64,000 bases of DNA. It comes from Serratia plymuthica (lineage in GTDB: Bacteria; Pseudomonadota; Gammaproteobacteria; Enterobacterales; Enterobacteriaceae). The notes below the pieces were generated by a model. The model was not told the DNA's origin. It searched no databases and worked only from the letters and a program-made list of their open reading frames with translations. The DNA lies in the NCBI RefSeq assembly GCF_018336935.1, contig NZ_CP068771.1:620001-684000 (forward strand), read 5' to 3'. This document shows positions 1 to 10,387 of the stretch, piece by piece. Positions within the stretch are counted from its first letter, which is position 1, and the number at the start of each line of letters is the position of its first letter. A program made the position numbers and the translations under genes.

Positions 1-1
1 T

Positions 2-253
2 ATCACCACCGTGGCCTATTACACCGGGATGATCCCGCCCATCACCAACATTGCGCCATGGACCATGCCGGTCGGGCTGGGGGCGTTCTTCAACACCAAC
101 GGCAGCATCGTCGCCATGTTGCTGAGTTTCTTCAACCTGGGCGTTGCTACCTTGATTTACCTGCCGTTTGTAATGATTTCCAACAAGGCGCAAAGCCAGA
201 TCGATCAGGCGACCGAGAGCGAAGAAGATATCGCCAAGGCGCTGAAATTCTAA
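2..253 (+). CDS. PTS sugar transporter EIIC, C-terminal fragment (cellobiose/chitobiose type)
   Basis: This gene is cut by the left edge of the window, so only about the last 83 residues are present. It is the end of the membrane-embedded EIIC subunit of a phosphotransferase system, which carries a disaccharide through the inner membrane as it is phosphorylated. The fragment has a PWTMP loop and a GAFFNTNG segment typical of the lactose/cellobiose/chitobiose EIIC family, then one hydrophobic helix and a charged cytoplasmic tail. The stop is followed 48 bases later by a GH1 phospho-glycosidase, then ChbR- and ChbG-like genes. Chitobiose or a beta-glucoside is therefore the likely substrate, but the specificity is inferred from neighbours. 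Confidence 0.8.
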   Translation: MTTVAYYTGMIPPITNIAPWTMPVGLGAFFNTNGSIVAMLLSFFNLGVATLIYLPFVMISNKAQSQIDQATESEEDIAKALKF

Positions 254-301
254 CTGTCGGAATGGGGCAGCGCCTGCTGCCCCGGTTTTAGGGGCGTTTG
301 G

Positions 302-1687
302 ATGAAATATCACTTTGCTGACGATTTCTGGTGGGGAAGCGCCACGTCTGCGCCGCAGTCTGAAGGGGCTTCTGCGCGGGATGGCAAAAGCCGCAACATC
401 TTCGATTACTGGCATGAAATCGCCCCCGAACGTTTTCATCATCAGGTTGGCCCCGCTGACGCGTCCACGTTTTATGACAATTTCCGCGACGATATCCTGC
501 TGTTAAAAACGCTCGGGCATAACACCTTCAGAACGTCCATCTCCTGGTCCCGGTTGATCCCGCAGGGCGATGGCGAAGTGAACCCTAAAGCGGTCGCCTT
601 CTATAATGCGCTGATTGATAGCCTGTTAGCGCAAGGCATCACGCCATTTATCAATCTCTACCATTTCGATATGCCGCTGTGCATGCAGCAGAAAGGCGGC
701 TGGGAAAGCAGGGCGGTGGTCGAAGCCTATGCTCGCTACGCCAAGACTTGCTTCACCCTGTTCGGCGACAGAGTCACCCACTGGTTCACGTTCAATGAGC
801 CGATTGTGCCGGTTGAAGCGGGCTATCTGAACGACCTGCACTATCCGTGCGTGGTCGATTTCAAAAGGGCCGTCGTGGTGGCTTACCACAGCGTTCTGGC
901 GCACGCCAAAGCGGTGAGTCATTTCAGGGCGCTGGGCAACGAGGGCACGATAGGCATTATTTTGAACCTGAGCCCGACCTATCCCCGGTCGACCCGCCAG
1001 GAAGACCTCGTGGCGGCCAACTATGCGGATCTGTTGCTGAACAAGAGTTTCCTCGATCCAGTGACAAAAGGGCGTTATCCGCAAGAATTGGTGGATTTGC
1101 TGAAAGCCAACGGATTGCAACCTCAGACCGAGCCCGAGGATGCACAGCTGATTGCCGACGGGGTTGTGGATATCCTGGGCGTCAATTATTACCAGCCTCG
1201 CAGGGTTAAAGCGAAAGAAGGCTTCCGGGCCACCGATAGGGTGACGATGCCGGAAGATCTGTTCAGCTACTATGAGATGCCGGGCCGAAAGATTAACCCG
1301 CACCGGGGCTGGGAGATCTACGAAAAAGGGCTGTATGACATTCTGATGGATCTGAAGGAAAACTACGGCAATATTCCCTGCTATATTTCAGAAAATGGCA
1401 TGGGTGTAGAGGGGGAGGGAGCGTTTATCGGCGCTTCCGGCCGGGTGGAGGATGACTATCGCATCGACTTTATACGCGATCATCTCAAATGGCTGCATCA
1501 GGCGCTGGCAGAGGGGTCTCAGTGCAAAGGGTATCATTTATGGACCTTTATTGACTGTTGGTCCTGGCTCAATGCCTATAAGAATCGCTACGGGCTGGTC
1601 AGACTGGATCGGGAAAGCCAACGGCGCACGCTTAAAAAGAGTGGCTACTGGTTTGCCGAAACGGCCAGACAAAACGGTTTCGACTAA
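302..1687 (+). CDS. 6-phospho-beta-glucosidase, glycoside hydrolase family 1
   Basis: A 461-residue cytoplasmic GH1 retaining glycosidase that should hydrolyse the phosphorylated disaccharide delivered by the PTS. The acid/base glutamate is in WFTFNEP (about E166) and the nucleophile in ISENGMG (about E364). The late AYKNRYG motif, with Lys and Tyr, is typical of phospho-substrate binding in the 6-phospho-glycosidase branch. Length is normal for the family. It lies in the position where E. coli has the GH4 enzyme ChbF and the EIIA ChbA, neither of which is visible here. It begins 48 bases after the EIIC gene and is followed after 13 bases by the AraC-type regulator, so it is probably co-transcribed with both. 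Natural substrate (chitobiose-6P, cellobiose-6P or an aryl-glucoside-6P) is not decided by sequence. Confidence 0.88.
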   Translation: MKYHFADDFWWGSATSAPQSEGASARDGKSRNIFDYWHEIAPERFHHQVGPADASTFYDNFRDDILLLKTLGHNTFRTSISWSRLIPQGDGEVNPKAVAFYNALIDSLLAQGITPFINLYHFDMPLCMQQKGGWESRAVVEAYARYAKTCFTLFGDRVTHWFTFNEPIVPVEAGYLNDLHYPCVVDFKRAVVVAYHSVLAHAKAVSHFRALGNEGTIGIILNLSPTYPRSTRQEDLVAANYADLLLNKSFLDPVTKGRYPQELVDLLKANGLQPQTEPEDAQLIADGVVDILGVNYYQPRRVKAKEGFRATDRVTMPEDLFSYYEMPGRKINPHRGWEIYEKGLYDILMDLKENYGNIPCYISENGMGVEGEGAFIGASGRVEDDYRIDFIRDHLKWLHQALAEGSQCKGYHLWTFIDCWSWLNAYKNRYGLVRLDRESQRRTLKKSGYWFAETARQNGFD

Positions 1688-1700
1688 TGGGAGCGGCGCG

Positions 1701-2549
1701 GTGACTGATAATCAGGTTTCGCTGAATGCGAACGACGTTAAGCTGATTCGGGAGCAGGATTTTTTTAACTGCAAAGACTTTCATCTGTTTATCTATAACA
1801 AGGTGGAGAGCGCGACCGGGCTGCATCAGCATGACTACTATGAGTTCACCATCGTCCTGAGCGGTAAATGCTATCAGGAGATCAACGGCAAGCGGGTGCT
1901 GCTGGAGCGGGGAGACTTTGTTTTTATCCCTATTGGCTCACGCCACCAGAGCTTTTATGAGTTTGGTGCCGCGAAAATTTTCAACGTGGCGGTCGGCAAG
2001 GTCTTCTTTGAGGAGCACTACCTGCAGCTTCTGCCGCGCTGTTTTGTCGCCTCGCAGGCCTATAGCCTGAAGAGCGAGTTTTTGGCCTATATCGAGTCGG
2101 TGGTCGGTTCCCCGCAGTTTCGCGAAGATGACTTTGCCGAATTCCTGGAAACGCTGACTTTTTATATCGTCAGCCGCATCCGTCATTACAAGGAAGAGAG
2201 CGGCGAAGGGGATGATATTCCCCAATGGCTGAAGAACACGCTGGCGGGCATGCATGATAAAGCGATGTTTGGCGAAAAGGCGCTACTGAATATGGTAGAG
2301 CTGTCGGGGAAAACGCAGGAATACCTGACCCGGGCGATGCGGCGCTACTACCATAAAACGCCGATGCAGGTGATTAATGAAATCCGCGTCAACTTCGCCA
2401 AAACGCAGCTTGAGGTGACGAACTATTCCGTGTCGGACATCGCCTTCGATTCAGGTTACGGCGACGTGAGTTTGTTTATTAAAAACTTCAAAAGACTCAC
2501 CGAAGTCACGCCGGGTAATTACCGAAAAAAGTTCTACGGCCCTATTTAG
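1701..2549 (+). CDS. chbR: AraC-family regulator, ChbR-like
   Basis: A 282-residue transcription factor with an N-terminal cupin sensor domain (HQHDYYEFT, then a GDFVFIP turn) and a C-terminal pair of helix-turn-helix motifs ending in the AraC signature ([20 protein letters not shown]). Length and domain order match ChbR/CelD, the dual regulator of the chitobiose operon, which represses without inducer and activates with chitooligosaccharide signals. I chose the GTG at 1701: it gives the family length, begins just after the GH1 stop, and the longer open frame upstream lies inside the GH1 gene. A perfect short inverted repeat covers the stop codon (2537-2554). Confidence 0.82.
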   Translation: MTDNQVSLNANDVKLIREQDFFNCKDFHLFIYNKVESATGLHQHDYYEFTIVLSGKCYQEINGKRVLLERGDFVFIPIGSRHQSFYEFGAAKIFNVAVGKVFFEEHYLQLLPRCFVASQAYSLKSEFLAYIESVVGSPQFREDDFAEFLETLTFYIVSRIRHYKEESGEGDDIPQWLKNTLAGMHDKAMFGEKALLNMVELSGKTQEYLTRAMRRYYHKTPMQVINEIRVNFAKTQLEVTNYSVSDIAFDSGYGDVSLFIKNFKRLTEVTPGNYRKKFYGPI

Positions 2550-2554
2550 GGCCG
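2537..2554 (+). repeat. inverted repeat over the chbR stop codon
   Basis: CGGCCCTA, two T bases, then TAGGGCCG form a perfect 8-bp stem across the stop codon of the regulator gene. There is no T-run, so it is not a convincing terminator. It may stabilise the upstream mRNA or attenuate read-through into chbG. Function is inferred only. Confidence 0.4.
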
Positions 2555-2702
2555 CTCCCGATAAGCATTAATGCCGATATTCCGAATACCTTTCAGGCCA
2601 CTCATAGCCTGATGAAATAAGTTTCTTTGTATACGTGAAGGGGATCTGCCGTACCTGACGGACGGCTTTCCCTTGCCAAAAATTTGTTAAATGGATGCCA
2701 AA

Positions 2703-3464
2703 ATGGAAAAGTTACTGATAGTGAACGCCGACGATTTTGGCCTGAGCAAGGGCCAGAACTACGGCATTATCGAGGCGTTTCACTACGGGGTGGTCTCTTC
2801 AACTACCGCCATGGTGAATGGCGAGAATGTGTACCATGCGGCGCAGTTAAGCCGGATTTTTCCTGGGTTGCAGGTGGGGCTGCATTTTGTGTTGACTCAT
2901 GGGCGCCCCTTGACCGCTATGCCGTCATTGGTCAATGAGCAGGGGGGACTGGGTAAGTGGCTGTGGGACAGGGCCGAGTCTGCGATGTTGGATTTGGACG
3001 AAATCTACAATGAGCTGGTGGGGCAGTACGACAAGTTTACGGCCGTTTTCGGTAAAGCGCCGACTCATATCGACAGCCACCATCATGCGCATATGCTGCC
3101 GCAGATCTATCCGTTGGTGGAAGCCTTCGCTCAGTCCAAATCCATACCACTGCGTATTTGGCGGGAAGAAGTAGAACGACAAGGCATTCAATTACGTTAT
3201 GACCGCAGCACTGAGTGGTTTGATTCAGGTTTTTATGGCGAGGCCATATCCGAAGCCCTGTTTTTGCAGGTGCTTGAACGGGCCGACGAACGTGGCGCCT
3301 GTTCAGTAGAGATGATGTGCCACCCGGCATTCCTGGATAAAACCCTCCTGGAGAGCAAATACTGCTACCCGCGGCTTGCGGAAGTGGATGTTTTAACCGC
3401 GCCAGGCATTAAAAACGCGATTGCGGAGCGCGGTTATCGCCTGGGATCCTTCCTGGATCTGTGA
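2703..3464 (+). CDS. chbG: chitooligosaccharide deacetylase ChbG (YdjC family)
   Basis: A cytoplasmic metal-dependent deacetylase that removes one acetyl group from chitobiose-6-phosphate or longer chitooligosaccharides, making the product a substrate or inducer for the chb system. YdjC-family metal motifs are visible: NADDFGLS near the N-terminus, HIDSHHHAH in the middle and EMMCHPAF near the end. The start at ATG 2703 matches the N-terminus of E. coli ChbG ([12 protein letters not shown]). An in-frame ATG at 2691 would add four residues and has no better ribosome site. It lies 153 bases after the regulator, the same relative place as at the end of the E. coli chb operon. Confidence 0.87.
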   Translation: MEKLLIVNADDFGLSKGQNYGIIEAFHYGVVSSTTAMVNGENVYHAAQLSRIFPGLQVGLHFVLTHGRPLTAMPSLVNEQGGLGKWLWDRAESAMLDLDEIYNELVGQYDKFTAVFGKAPTHIDSHHHAHMLPQIYPLVEAFAQSKSIPLRIWREEVERQGIQLRYDRSTEWFDSGFYGEAISEALFLQVLERADERGACSVEMMCHPAFLDKTLLESKYCYPRLAEVDVLTAPGIKNAIAERGYRLGSFLDL

Positions 3465-3496
3465 CGCTCGGATAGTGTGTAAAGAGAGGCCGATGA

Positions 3497-4882
3497 TTAA
3501 AGCATCGAATGCGCCTTTTTCAACCCCGTATCCTCATCGGGATCGGCGCCCTGCGGGGTGGATTCCTCCTCTGCCGGCGCTTCGCCGGGGTGAACCTCTA
3601 CCGGATCCGGTGCCGCCTCCGGAGGCGGCATGGTGTCGTGGATGATCTGCTCATCGAAGGTTGGGTTCAGTGCCGGGGAAAGCGGCGAACTGGTCAGGCT
3701 GTCCGGCAGGGGAATATGCGGTAATGGCGCATCCTGCACAAACTGCGATTCGTCTTCTTTTACCGTACGGCTGAAGGCCACCAGCAGCACGCCGCAAAGC
3801 GAGAAGAACGCATACAGAATGTTGCCGCCCAGCGGCTGAATCAGCGCACCGACCGCCAGCGGCCCGATACTGGCGCCGACGCCGAACGCCATCAGCAAAC
3901 AGGCTGCCAGCGATACGCGGCGCTCAGGCTCGATCAGATCGTTCGCCAATGCCACGACCAGCGGATACAGCGTGAATTGCAGCATGCTGACGATAAATCC
4001 CACCACCAGCAGCACCGGAAAATCGATGTGTGGCACCAGAGCCAGCGGCAATGCCGCCACGATCAGTAAAATGGCATTGATGCGCATCAACAGCGTACGG
4101 TTATAGCGATCTGACAGCCAACTGAGCGGGAACTGCGCCACCAGCCCGGCAAAGATGGAGATCGCCATATACAGGCCGGTTTGTTGGGTAGTTAGTGCCT
4201 GCATGCTGGCGTAGACCGGCGCCAGACCATAGAAAGAGCCGACTACCATGCCGATCACCAGCGTGGTCGCCAGGACCTTGGGAATGGCGCCGACAAAATA
4301 GCGCAGTTCCATTGGCGCCGGTGACATATGGCGCGCATTGGTACGAGTGGTGAGGGCGATAGGTACCAGACAGAGTGCAAAACACAGCGCGATCAACAGC
4401 AACGTGGTGATGCCGAGGTTGGTCTGCAGCATCAGCACCACCTGGCCCAGCGACATGCCCAGGTAGGTGGCCGCCATATAGAAACCGAAAACGATACCGC
4501 GCTGATTGGATTCCGACTGGTCGTTCAGCCAACTCTCCAGCACCATAAACTGGCACATCATGCACAGGCCGATAATCAGGCGCAGCACCACCCAGACCGG
4601 AATGTATTCCGTCAGGCCGTGCCCCAGCACCGCAGCGGTAATGATGCCGGCGCAGGAGACGTAAGCGCGGATATGGCCGACGCGGGCAATCAGGAAATGA
4701 CCGACTTTACCGCCGATCACCAGGCCGATGTAGTTGGCGGCAATAATTGCGCCGATCAGCGCGCCGGTTACATGGATTGAGGTTAAACGCAGAGAGATGT
4801 AAGTGGTGAGCAACCCTGAACCCAGCAGCATCAGCAGGGTGGTGGTATACAACGGAAAGAAGACGCCTAACGTTTTTTTCAC
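3497..4882 (-). CDS. MFS transporter, YcaD-like, with long Pro/Glu-rich C-terminal tail
   Basis: A 461-residue inner-membrane major facilitator with about 12 hydrophobic segments in the first 380 residues. The ESWLNDQSESNQRG loop and general layout match the YcaD-like MFS branch, whose substrates are largely unknown. The last 80 or so residues are a non-membrane tail rich in Pro, Glu, Asp and Ala that E. coli YcaD lacks. The start is GTG at 4882, giving MKKTLGVFFPLYTTTLL and leaving a TAGGAT-like ribosome site upstream. It points away from pncC and converges on chbG. Substrate is not predictable from sequence. Confidence 0.8.
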   Translation of the reverse strand: MKKTLGVFFPLYTTTLLMLLGSGLLTTYISLRLTSIHVTGALIGAIIAANYIGLVIGGKVGHFLIARVGHIRAYVSCAGIITAAVLGHGLTEYIPVWVVLRLIIGLCMMCQFMVLESWLNDQSESNQRGIVFGFYMAATYLGMSLGQVVLMLQTNLGITTLLLIALCFALCLVPIALTTRTNARHMSPAPMELRYFVGAIPKVLATTLVIGMVVGSFYGLAPVYASMQALTTQQTGLYMAISIFAGLVAQFPLSWLSDRYNRTLLMRINAILLIVAALPLALVPHIDFPVLLVVGFIVSMLQFTLYPLVVALANDLIEPERRVSLAACLLMAFGVGASIGPLAVGALIQPLGGNILYAFFSLCGVLLVAFSRTVKEDESQFVQDAPLPHIPLPDSLTSSPLSPALNPTFDEQIIHDTMPPPEAAPDPVEVHPGEAPAEEESTPQGADPDEDTGLKKAHSML

Positions 4883-5131
4883 TCTATCATCCTAATCTTT
4901 TGTCCTGGTTTGCCTGGGCCGGCCATGCCGGCAGCACAGACGGCCCTGTAAGATCCCTCATCCTGAAACGCCGTTCGTTAACCCGGGCGTTACATTTGAT
5001 ACTAGCAGCTTGACCTGCGGCTTAACACCGTCTCTCCTGCGAGGCACTGCGCATTTCTGTCATCGCGGCGTCGGCCAGGCTTGATAAATGCTACTATCGG
5101 GCGCATATACCTGATTCGCTATGGAGGGGTT

Positions 5132-5620
5132 ATGAGTGAAAATCGGTTGCGGGAACTCAGCATTGCTGTAGGGGAAAAACTGAAGGCCAAGGGGCAGTGG
5201 ATCACCTGTGCGGAATCCTGCACCGGCGGCGGCATCGCCAAAGCCATCACTGACATTGCCGGCAGCTCCGCCTATTTCGATCGCGGGTTCGTCACCTACA
5301 GCAACGCGGCGAAACACGATTTGCTGGGCGTGGCGGAATCGACCCTGGCTGCCCACGGTGCCGTGAGCGAGGAAGTGGTGCGCGAGATGGCGCAGGGCGC
5401 GTTACATGCGGCGCAGGCTGGTCTGGCGCTGTCGGTCAGCGGCATTGCCGGGCCGGACGGCGGCAGCGCGGAAAAACCGGTGGGTACCGTATGGTTTGGT
5501 TTTGCCGAACGCTCCGGACACGTGTTGGCGCGAAAGATGCAATTTGCCGGCGATCGTGATGCGGTGCGGCTTCAGGCGACGATTTTCGCGCTGCAAACCG
5601 CACTTGACGAATTTTTGTAA
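5132..5620 (+). CDS. pncC: nicotinamide-nucleotide amidohydrolase PncC (CinA C-terminal family)
   Basis: A 162-residue cytoplasmic enzyme that deamidates NMN to nicotinate mononucleotide in the pyridine nucleotide salvage cycle. The CinA C-terminal domain spans the whole protein, with AESCTGGGI near residue 25 holding the catalytic Ser/Thr region and SVSGIAGPDGG in the middle. ATG 5132 is preceded by ATGGAGGGG, a strong ribosome site, and gives the family length. A longer frame beginning at 5081 has no such site. It directly precedes recA, as ygaD/pncC does in E. coli, and its stop is only 8 bases before the recA -35 element. Confidence 0.93.
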   Translation: MSENRLRELSIAVGEKLKAKGQWITCAESCTGGGIAKAITDIAGSSAYFDRGFVTYSNAAKHDLLGVAESTLAAHGAVSEEVVREMAQGALHAAQAGLALSVSGIAGPDGGSAEKPVGTVWFGFAERSGHVLARKMQFAGDRDAVRLQATIFALQTALDEFL

Positions 5621-5628
5621 AATTAGGC

Positions 5629-5656
5629 TTGATACTGTATGACCATACAGTATAAT
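5629..5656 (+). promoter_or_regulatory. recA promoter (sigma70)
   Basis: TTGATA (5629-5634) and a perfect TATAAT (5651-5656) are separated by 16 bases. The spacer is almost entirely filled by the LexA palindrome, the classical arrangement of the recA promoter. Confidence 0.88.
5633..5652 (+). promoter_or_regulatory. LexA (SOS) box of recA
   Basis: The 20-mer TACTGTATGACCATACAGTA has the CTGT-N8-ACAG core and TA flanks of the enterobacterial LexA operator. It overlaps the recA promoter spacer, so bound LexA would exclude RNA polymerase. Confidence 0.95.
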
Positions 5657-5732
5657 TAGCGACATTTCCTGCACAACATACATTCCGTGGCAGTGTGGGG
5701 TAACACCGGCATTGCGAAACGAAGGAGCAAAA

Positions 5733-6797
5733 ATGGCTATTGATGAGAACAAGCAAAAGGCGTTAGCTGCGGCACTGGGCCAGATTGAGAAACAGTTCGG
5801 CAAAGGCTCCATCATGCGTCTGGGTGAAGACCGTTCTATGGATGTAGAAACGATCTCTACCGGCTCACTGTCACTCGATATCGCGCTGGGAGCGGGCGGC
5901 CTGCCAATGGGCCGTATCGTTGAAATTTATGGCCCGGAATCCTCCGGTAAAACCACTCTGACGCTGCAAGTTATCGCTGCCGCGCAGCGCGAAGGCAAAA
6001 CCTGTGCCTTCATCGATGCCGAGCACGCGCTGGATCCGATTTACGCCAAAAAACTGGGCGTCGATATCGACAACCTGCTGTGTTCTCAGCCGGACACCGG
6101 TGAACAGGCTCTGGAAATCTGTGATGCTTTGACCCGCTCTGGCGCGGTTGATGTGATCATCGTTGACTCCGTAGCGGCGTTGACGCCAAAAGCGGAAATT
6201 GAAGGTGAAATCGGTGACTCACACATGGGCCTTGCGGCGCGTATGATGAGCCAGGCGATGCGTAAGCTGGCCGGTAACCTGAAAAACGCCAACACGCTGC
6301 TGATCTTCATCAACCAGATCCGTATGAAAATCGGTGTGATGTTCGGTAACCCGGAAACCACTACCGGTGGTAACGCGCTGAAATTCTACGCCTCTGTCCG
6401 TCTGGATATCCGCCGTATCGGCGCGGTTAAAGAAGGTGATGAAGTGGTGGGCAGTGAAACCCGCGTTAAAGTGGTGAAAAACAAAATTGCAGCCCCGTTC
6501 AAACAGGCCGAGTTCCAAATTCTGTACGGTGAAGGCATCAACAGCCGTGGTGAATTGGTCGATCTGGGCGTTAAGCACAAGATGATCGAGAAGGCCGGCG
6601 CCTGGTATAGCTACAACGGCGATAAAATCGGTCAGGGTAAGGCGAATGCCTGCAACTTCCTGAAAGAAAACCCTGCGGTTGCCGCCGAGTTGGACAAAAA
6701 ACTGCGTGATCTGCTGCTGCACAGCAACGGTGAACTGGTTACTGCCACCAGCGAAGGCTTCGATGATGACGAAGCTGAAACCAGCGAAGAGTTTTAA
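5733..6797 (+). CDS. recA: recombinase RecA
   Basis: RecA forms filaments on single-stranded DNA, drives strand exchange, and stimulates LexA self-cleavage to trigger the SOS response. The 354-residue product has the Walker A motif GPESSGKT near residue 67, the Walker B strand VIIVDSV, loop L2 with the [12 protein letters not shown] stretch, and the usual acidic C-terminus ([11 protein letters not shown]). The start at ATG 5733 follows GAAGGAGC and gives [11 protein letters not shown], the standard enterobacterial N-terminus. Seven in-frame codons upstream are excluded by this ribosome site. It is followed by a strong hairpin and then recX. Confidence 0.98.
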   Translation: MAIDENKQKALAAALGQIEKQFGKGSIMRLGEDRSMDVETISTGSLSLDIALGAGGLPMGRIVEIYGPESSGKTTLTLQVIAAAQREGKTCAFIDAEHALDPIYAKKLGVDIDNLLCSQPDTGEQALEICDALTRSGAVDVIIVDSVAALTPKAEIEGEIGDSHMGLAARMMSQAMRKLAGNLKNANTLLIFINQIRMKIGVMFGNPETTTGGNALKFYASVRLDIRRIGAVKEGDEVVGSETRVKVVKNKIAAPFKQAEFQILYGEGINSRGELVDLGVKHKMIEKAGAWYSYNGDKIGQGKANACNFLKENPAVAAELDKKLRDLLLHSNGELVTATSEGFDDDEAETSEEF

Positions 6798-6808
6798 TCG
6801 CTGTTGAG

Positions 6809-6838
6809 GTTGGTGCATGCTATTCAGCATGCACCAAC
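6809..6838 (+). terminator. recA-recX intergenic hairpin (leaky terminator)
   Basis: GTTGGTGCATGCT, a 4-base loop ATTC, then the exact complement form a 13-bp stem just after the recA stop. There is no long T-run, consistent with partial termination. In E. coli a similar hairpin keeps recX expression far below recA. Confidence 0.75.
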
Positions 6839-6862
6839 GTCGATTAAATCAGGCTTGAATAT

Positions 6863-7375
6863 ATGAATGATTTGCTAAGCCGCGCCATGCGTCTGCTGTC
6901 GCAACGCGATCATAGTGAAGCTGAACTGCGCCGCAAACTTGCGGCGCAGCCATTTATGGCGAAAACCAGATTTGGCTCCAAGACCCTTTCCTCCTCTGCC
7001 TCTGCACCCTCCCCTGAAGAACCCGTAGATCCCGCCGTTATCGAGCAGGTTATTGCCTATTGCTACCAGCACAACTGGCTGGACGATCAACGCTTTGCGC
7101 TCAGCTATATTGGCAGCCGCAGTCGTAAAGGCTATGGCGCGCAGCGTATTCGCTCTGAACTGATGCAAAAGGGTGTGGATAAAGAGCTGACTCAGACGGC
7201 GCTGGCGGATTGCGATATCGACTGGTGTGAACAAGCCAAACTGGTGGCGCAGCGGAAATTTGGCGACGAGCTGCCAACGGACTGGAAAGAGAAAGCCAAA
7301 GTGCAGCGTTATCTGCTCTATCGCGGCTTCTTTCAGGAAGAAATTCAGTCAATTTACCGTGATTTTGCGCAATGA
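6863..7375 (+). CDS. recX: recombination regulator RecX
   Basis: RecX binds the RecA filament groove and blocks its extension, damping recombination and SOS signalling. The 170-residue protein has the tandem three-helix repeats of the family, with clear landmarks RDHSEAELRRKL near the N-terminus, the SRSRKGYGAQRIRSEL stretch in the middle and QRYLLYRGF near the end. Relative to E. coli RecX there is a short Ser/Pro-rich insert (around residues 35-55: SSSASAPSPEEP) between the first and second repeats. It lies 65 bases after recA beyond the hairpin and is likely expressed by read-through from the recA promoter. Confidence 0.94.
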   Translation: MNDLLSRAMRLLSQRDHSEAELRRKLAAQPFMAKTRFGSKTLSSSASAPSPEEPVDPAVIEQVIAYCYQHNWLDDQRFALSYIGSRSRKGYGAQRIRSELMQKGVDKELTQTALADCDIDWCEQAKLVAQRKFGDELPTDWKEKAKVQRYLLYRGFFQEEIQSIYRDFAQ

Positions 7376-7507
7376 ACGCACACGGGGTTTTACTTCCCTC
7401 TGAAGAAAATTTATCTTATCCCCACTTTTTGTTCGTGAGCCAGATGCCATCGTCAGGATGTCGCGCTCTTGCTCACGTGTCGTTATTCTAGCCTTTCCGG
7501 GAAAATT

Positions 7508-10135
7508 ATGAGCAAGAGCACCGCTGAGATCCGTCAAGCGTTTCTCGATTTCTTTCATAGTAAAGGCCACCAGGTTGTAGCAAGCAGCTCCCTGGTGCCG
7601 AACAATGATCCGACATTGCTGTTTACCAATGCCGGCATGAACCAATTTAAAGATGTTTTCCTGGGGCTGGACAAGCGTGCCTATTCCCGAGCCACTACCT
7701 CACAGCGTTGCGTGCGTGCGGGCGGTAAGCATAACGATTTGGAGAACGTAGGTTATACCGCGCGTCACCATACCTTCTTCGAAATGTTGGGCAACTTCAG
7801 CTTCGGCGACTATTTCAAACACGATGCCATCAGCTACGCGTGGGAACTGTTGACCGGTGAAAACTGGTTTAACCTGCCGAAAGAAAGGCTGTGGGTGACC
7901 GTCTATGAGACCGATGACGAAGCCTTCGACATCTGGCAAAAACAGATTGGCGTGCCGGCAGAACGCATTATCCGTATCGGCGACAATAAGGGCGCGGCCT
8001 TCGCGTCCGACAACTTCTGGCAAATGGGCGATACCGGCCCATGCGGCCCGTGCACCGAGATCTTCTACGATCACGGCGATCACATCTGGGGTGGCCCGCC
8101 AGGCAGCGCGGAAGAGGACGGCGATCGTTACATCGAGATCTGGAACATCGTTTTCATGCAGTTCAACCGTCAATCCGACGGCACTATGCTGCCACTGCCA
8201 AAACCTTCGGTAGATACCGGTATGGGCCTTGAGCGCATTGCCGCGGTGTTGCAGCATGTCAATTCCAACTATGAAATCGACCTGTTCAGCAAGCTGATTA
8301 GCGCCGTGGCGAAAGTGACCGGCGCGGTTGATTTGGATAACAAATCCCTGCGTGTTATCGCCGACCATATCCGTTCCTGTGCCTTCCTGGTGTCAGACGG
8401 CGTAATGCCGTCAAGCGAAGGCCGCGGCTACGTGCTGCGTCGCATCATTCGTCGCGCTATCCGTCACGGCAACATGCTGGGCGCGAAAGAGAGCTTCTTC
8501 TATAAACTGGTTGCGCCGCTGATTGAAGTGATGGGGCCGGCAGCCGACGAACTGAAGCGTCAGCAATCGTTGGTTGAGCAAGTGCTGAAAACCGAAGAAG
8601 ACCAGTTTGCCCGTACGTTGGAACGTGGCCTGGCGTTGTTGGACGAAGAGCTGGCCAAGCTGCAGGGCGATACCCTGGATGGCGAAGCGGCCTTCCGCCT
8701 GTATGACACCTATGGCTTCCCGGTCGATTTGACTGCAGACGTGTGCCGCGAGCGCGGTTTGAAAGTGGATGAAGCCGGCTTCGAACAAGCGATGGAAGCG
8801 CAGCGCCGCCGTGCGCGCGAGTCCAGCGGCTTTGGCGCCGACTACAACAGCATGATCCGCGTTGATAGCGCCAGCCAGTTCAGTGGGTATGACCACGAAG
8901 AGCAGCAGGCTACAGTGACGGCATTGTTCCGCGACGGCCAGCCGGTGAATGAGATCCACGCTGGCGAAGAGGCTGTGGTGGTGCTGGATGAAACGCCATT
9001 CTACGGTGAATCCGGTGGCCAGGTTGGCGATAAAGGCGTGCTGAAAGCCGCTGGCGCTGATTTTGTGGTTAGCGATACTCAGAAATATGGTCAGGCCATC
9101 GGACATCAGGGCAAGTTGTCCCATGGTGTGCTGAAGGTGAAGGATCGCGTCGATGCGCAGATTGATATCGCCCGCCGTAATCGCATTCGTCTGAATCACT
9201 CCGCTACTCACCTGCTGCATGCCGCATTGCGTCAGACTCTGGGCGATCACGTAGCGCAGAAAGGCTCGTTGGTTAACGATAAATATCTGCGTTTCGACTT
9301 CTCGCATTTTGAAGCGATGAAGCCGGAGCAAATTCGCGTAGTGGAAGATTTGGTTAACCAGCAGGTGCGTCGCAACCTGCCGGTGCAAACCGACGTGATG
9401 GCGCTGGATGATGCCAAAGAGAAGGGCGCGATGGCGCTGTTTGGTGAGAAGTACGACGACAGCGTACGTGTACTGACCATGGGCGACTTCTCTACCGAAC
9501 TGTGTGGCGGTACTCACGCCAGCCGTACCGGTGATATCGGCCTGTTCCGCATTCTGACCGAGTCAGGTACCGCAGCGGGTATTCGCCGTATTGAGGCGGT
9601 AACCGGCGAGGGCGCTATTGCTACCCTTCATCAGCAAAATGATCTGTTACAGGACGTTGCGCACCTGGTTAAAGGCGACAGTAACAACCTGACGGACAAG
9701 GTCCGTGCGGTGCTGGATCGCACCCGCGCACTGGAGAAAGAGCTGCAGCAACTGAAAGATCAGCAGGCGGCACAGGAAAGCGCTTCGTTGTCCAGCCAGG
9801 CAAAAATGGTCAATGGCGTGCAGCTGTTGGTCAGCCAGCTTGATAACGTTGAGGCGAAAATGCTGCGGACCATGGTTGACGATCTGAAAAATCAGCTGGG
9901 TTCTGCAATTATCGTGCTGGCCACTACGGCTGACGATAAGGTTAGCCTGATTGCCGGCGTGACCAAAGATTTGACCGACCGGGTGAAAGCCGGCGAGTTG
10001 ATCGGTCAGGTAGCGCAGCAGGTTGGCGGCAAAGGGGGTGGGCGCCCCGATATGGCGCAGGCTGGGGGCACCGACGTCAGTGCTCTGCCGGCGGCATTAA
10101 ACAGCGTAGAGGCCTGGGTGGCTTCGAAACTGTGA
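7508..10135 (+). CDS. alaS: alanyl-tRNA synthetase
   Basis: AlaS charges tRNA-Ala with alanine and edits Ser/Gly mischarging. The 875-residue protein carries the class II catalytic core at the N-terminus ([19 protein letters not shown], then the [13 protein letters not shown] stretch), the editing domain zinc motif HSATHLLH and CGGTH, and a C-terminal C-Ala domain with [18 protein letters not shown] 7508 gives [16 protein letters not shown], the standard start, and the length matches E. coli. The recX-alaS-csrA order is conserved in enterobacteria. Confidence 0.98.
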   Translation: MSKSTAEIRQAFLDFFHSKGHQVVASSSLVPNNDPTLLFTNAGMNQFKDVFLGLDKRAYSRATTSQRCVRAGGKHNDLENVGYTARHHTFFEMLGNFSFGDYFKHDAISYAWELLTGENWFNLPKERLWVTVYETDDEAFDIWQKQIGVPAERIIRIGDNKGAAFASDNFWQMGDTGPCGPCTEIFYDHGDHIWGGPPGSAEEDGDRYIEIWNIVFMQFNRQSDGTMLPLPKPSVDTGMGLERIAAVLQHVNSNYEIDLFSKLISAVAKVTGAVDLDNKSLRVIADHIRSCAFLVSDGVMPSSEGRGYVLRRIIRRAIRHGNMLGAKESFFYKLVAPLIEVMGPAADELKRQQSLVEQVLKTEEDQFARTLERGLALLDEELAKLQGDTLDGEAAFRLYDTYGFPVDLTADVCRERGLKVDEAGFEQAMEAQRRRARESSGFGADYNSMIRVDSASQFSGYDHEEQQATVTALFRDGQPVNEIHAGEEAVVVLDETPFYGESGGQVGDKGVLKAAGADFVVSDTQKYGQAIGHQGKLSHGVLKVKDRVDAQIDIARRNRIRLNHSATHLLHAALRQTLGDHVAQKGSLVNDKYLRFDFSHFEAMKPEQIRVVEDLVNQQVRRNLPVQTDVMALDDAKEKGAMALFGEKYDDSVRVLTMGDFSTELCGGTHASRTGDIGLFRILTESGTAAGIRRIEAVTGEGAIATLHQQNDLLQDVAHLVKGDSNNLTDKVRAVLDRTRALEKELQQLKDQQAAQESASLSSQAKMVNGVQLLVSQLDNVEAKMLRTMVDDLKNQLGSAIIVLATTADDKVSLIAGVTKDLTDRVKAGELIGQVAQQVGGKGGGRPDMAQAGGTDVSALPAALNSVEAWVASKL

Positions 10136-10156
10136 ATATAAATAAATAGCACTTAT

Positions 10157-10191
10157 AAACGCCATAACTCATTGCTGATTATGGCGTTTTT
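10157..10191 (+). terminator. alaS terminator
   Basis: AAACGCCATAA and TTATGGCGTTTT pair around a loop of about 11 bases and end in a run of T, 20 bases after the alaS stop. Confidence 0.8.
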
Positions 10192-10387
10192 AGCCTGTGC
10201 TAACACAATTTAGTTACAATTCCGGGAACAAAGTTTTTCAGGTCGGCTAAACTTATTATTATCTGAGGTGAGACCAAGCCTGCTTACACTTATTGTGGGT
10301 TACATGGCTTACGTTTTCGCAGCATATGATGGATAATGACGGGGAAACTGAGAGACCCGACTCTTTTAATCTTTCAAGGAGCAAAGA

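Noticed and set aside
626..1303. Long minus-strand open frame inside the GH1 gene
   Set aside because: It lies fully antisense to a gene with clear catalytic motifs, lacks a ribosome site and recognisable domains; high-GC codon bias creates such frames.
8411..9517. 368-codon minus-strand frame inside alaS
   Set aside because: Antisense to the highly conserved alaS core; amino-acid composition (His, Gln, Arg rich) is typical of shadow frames.
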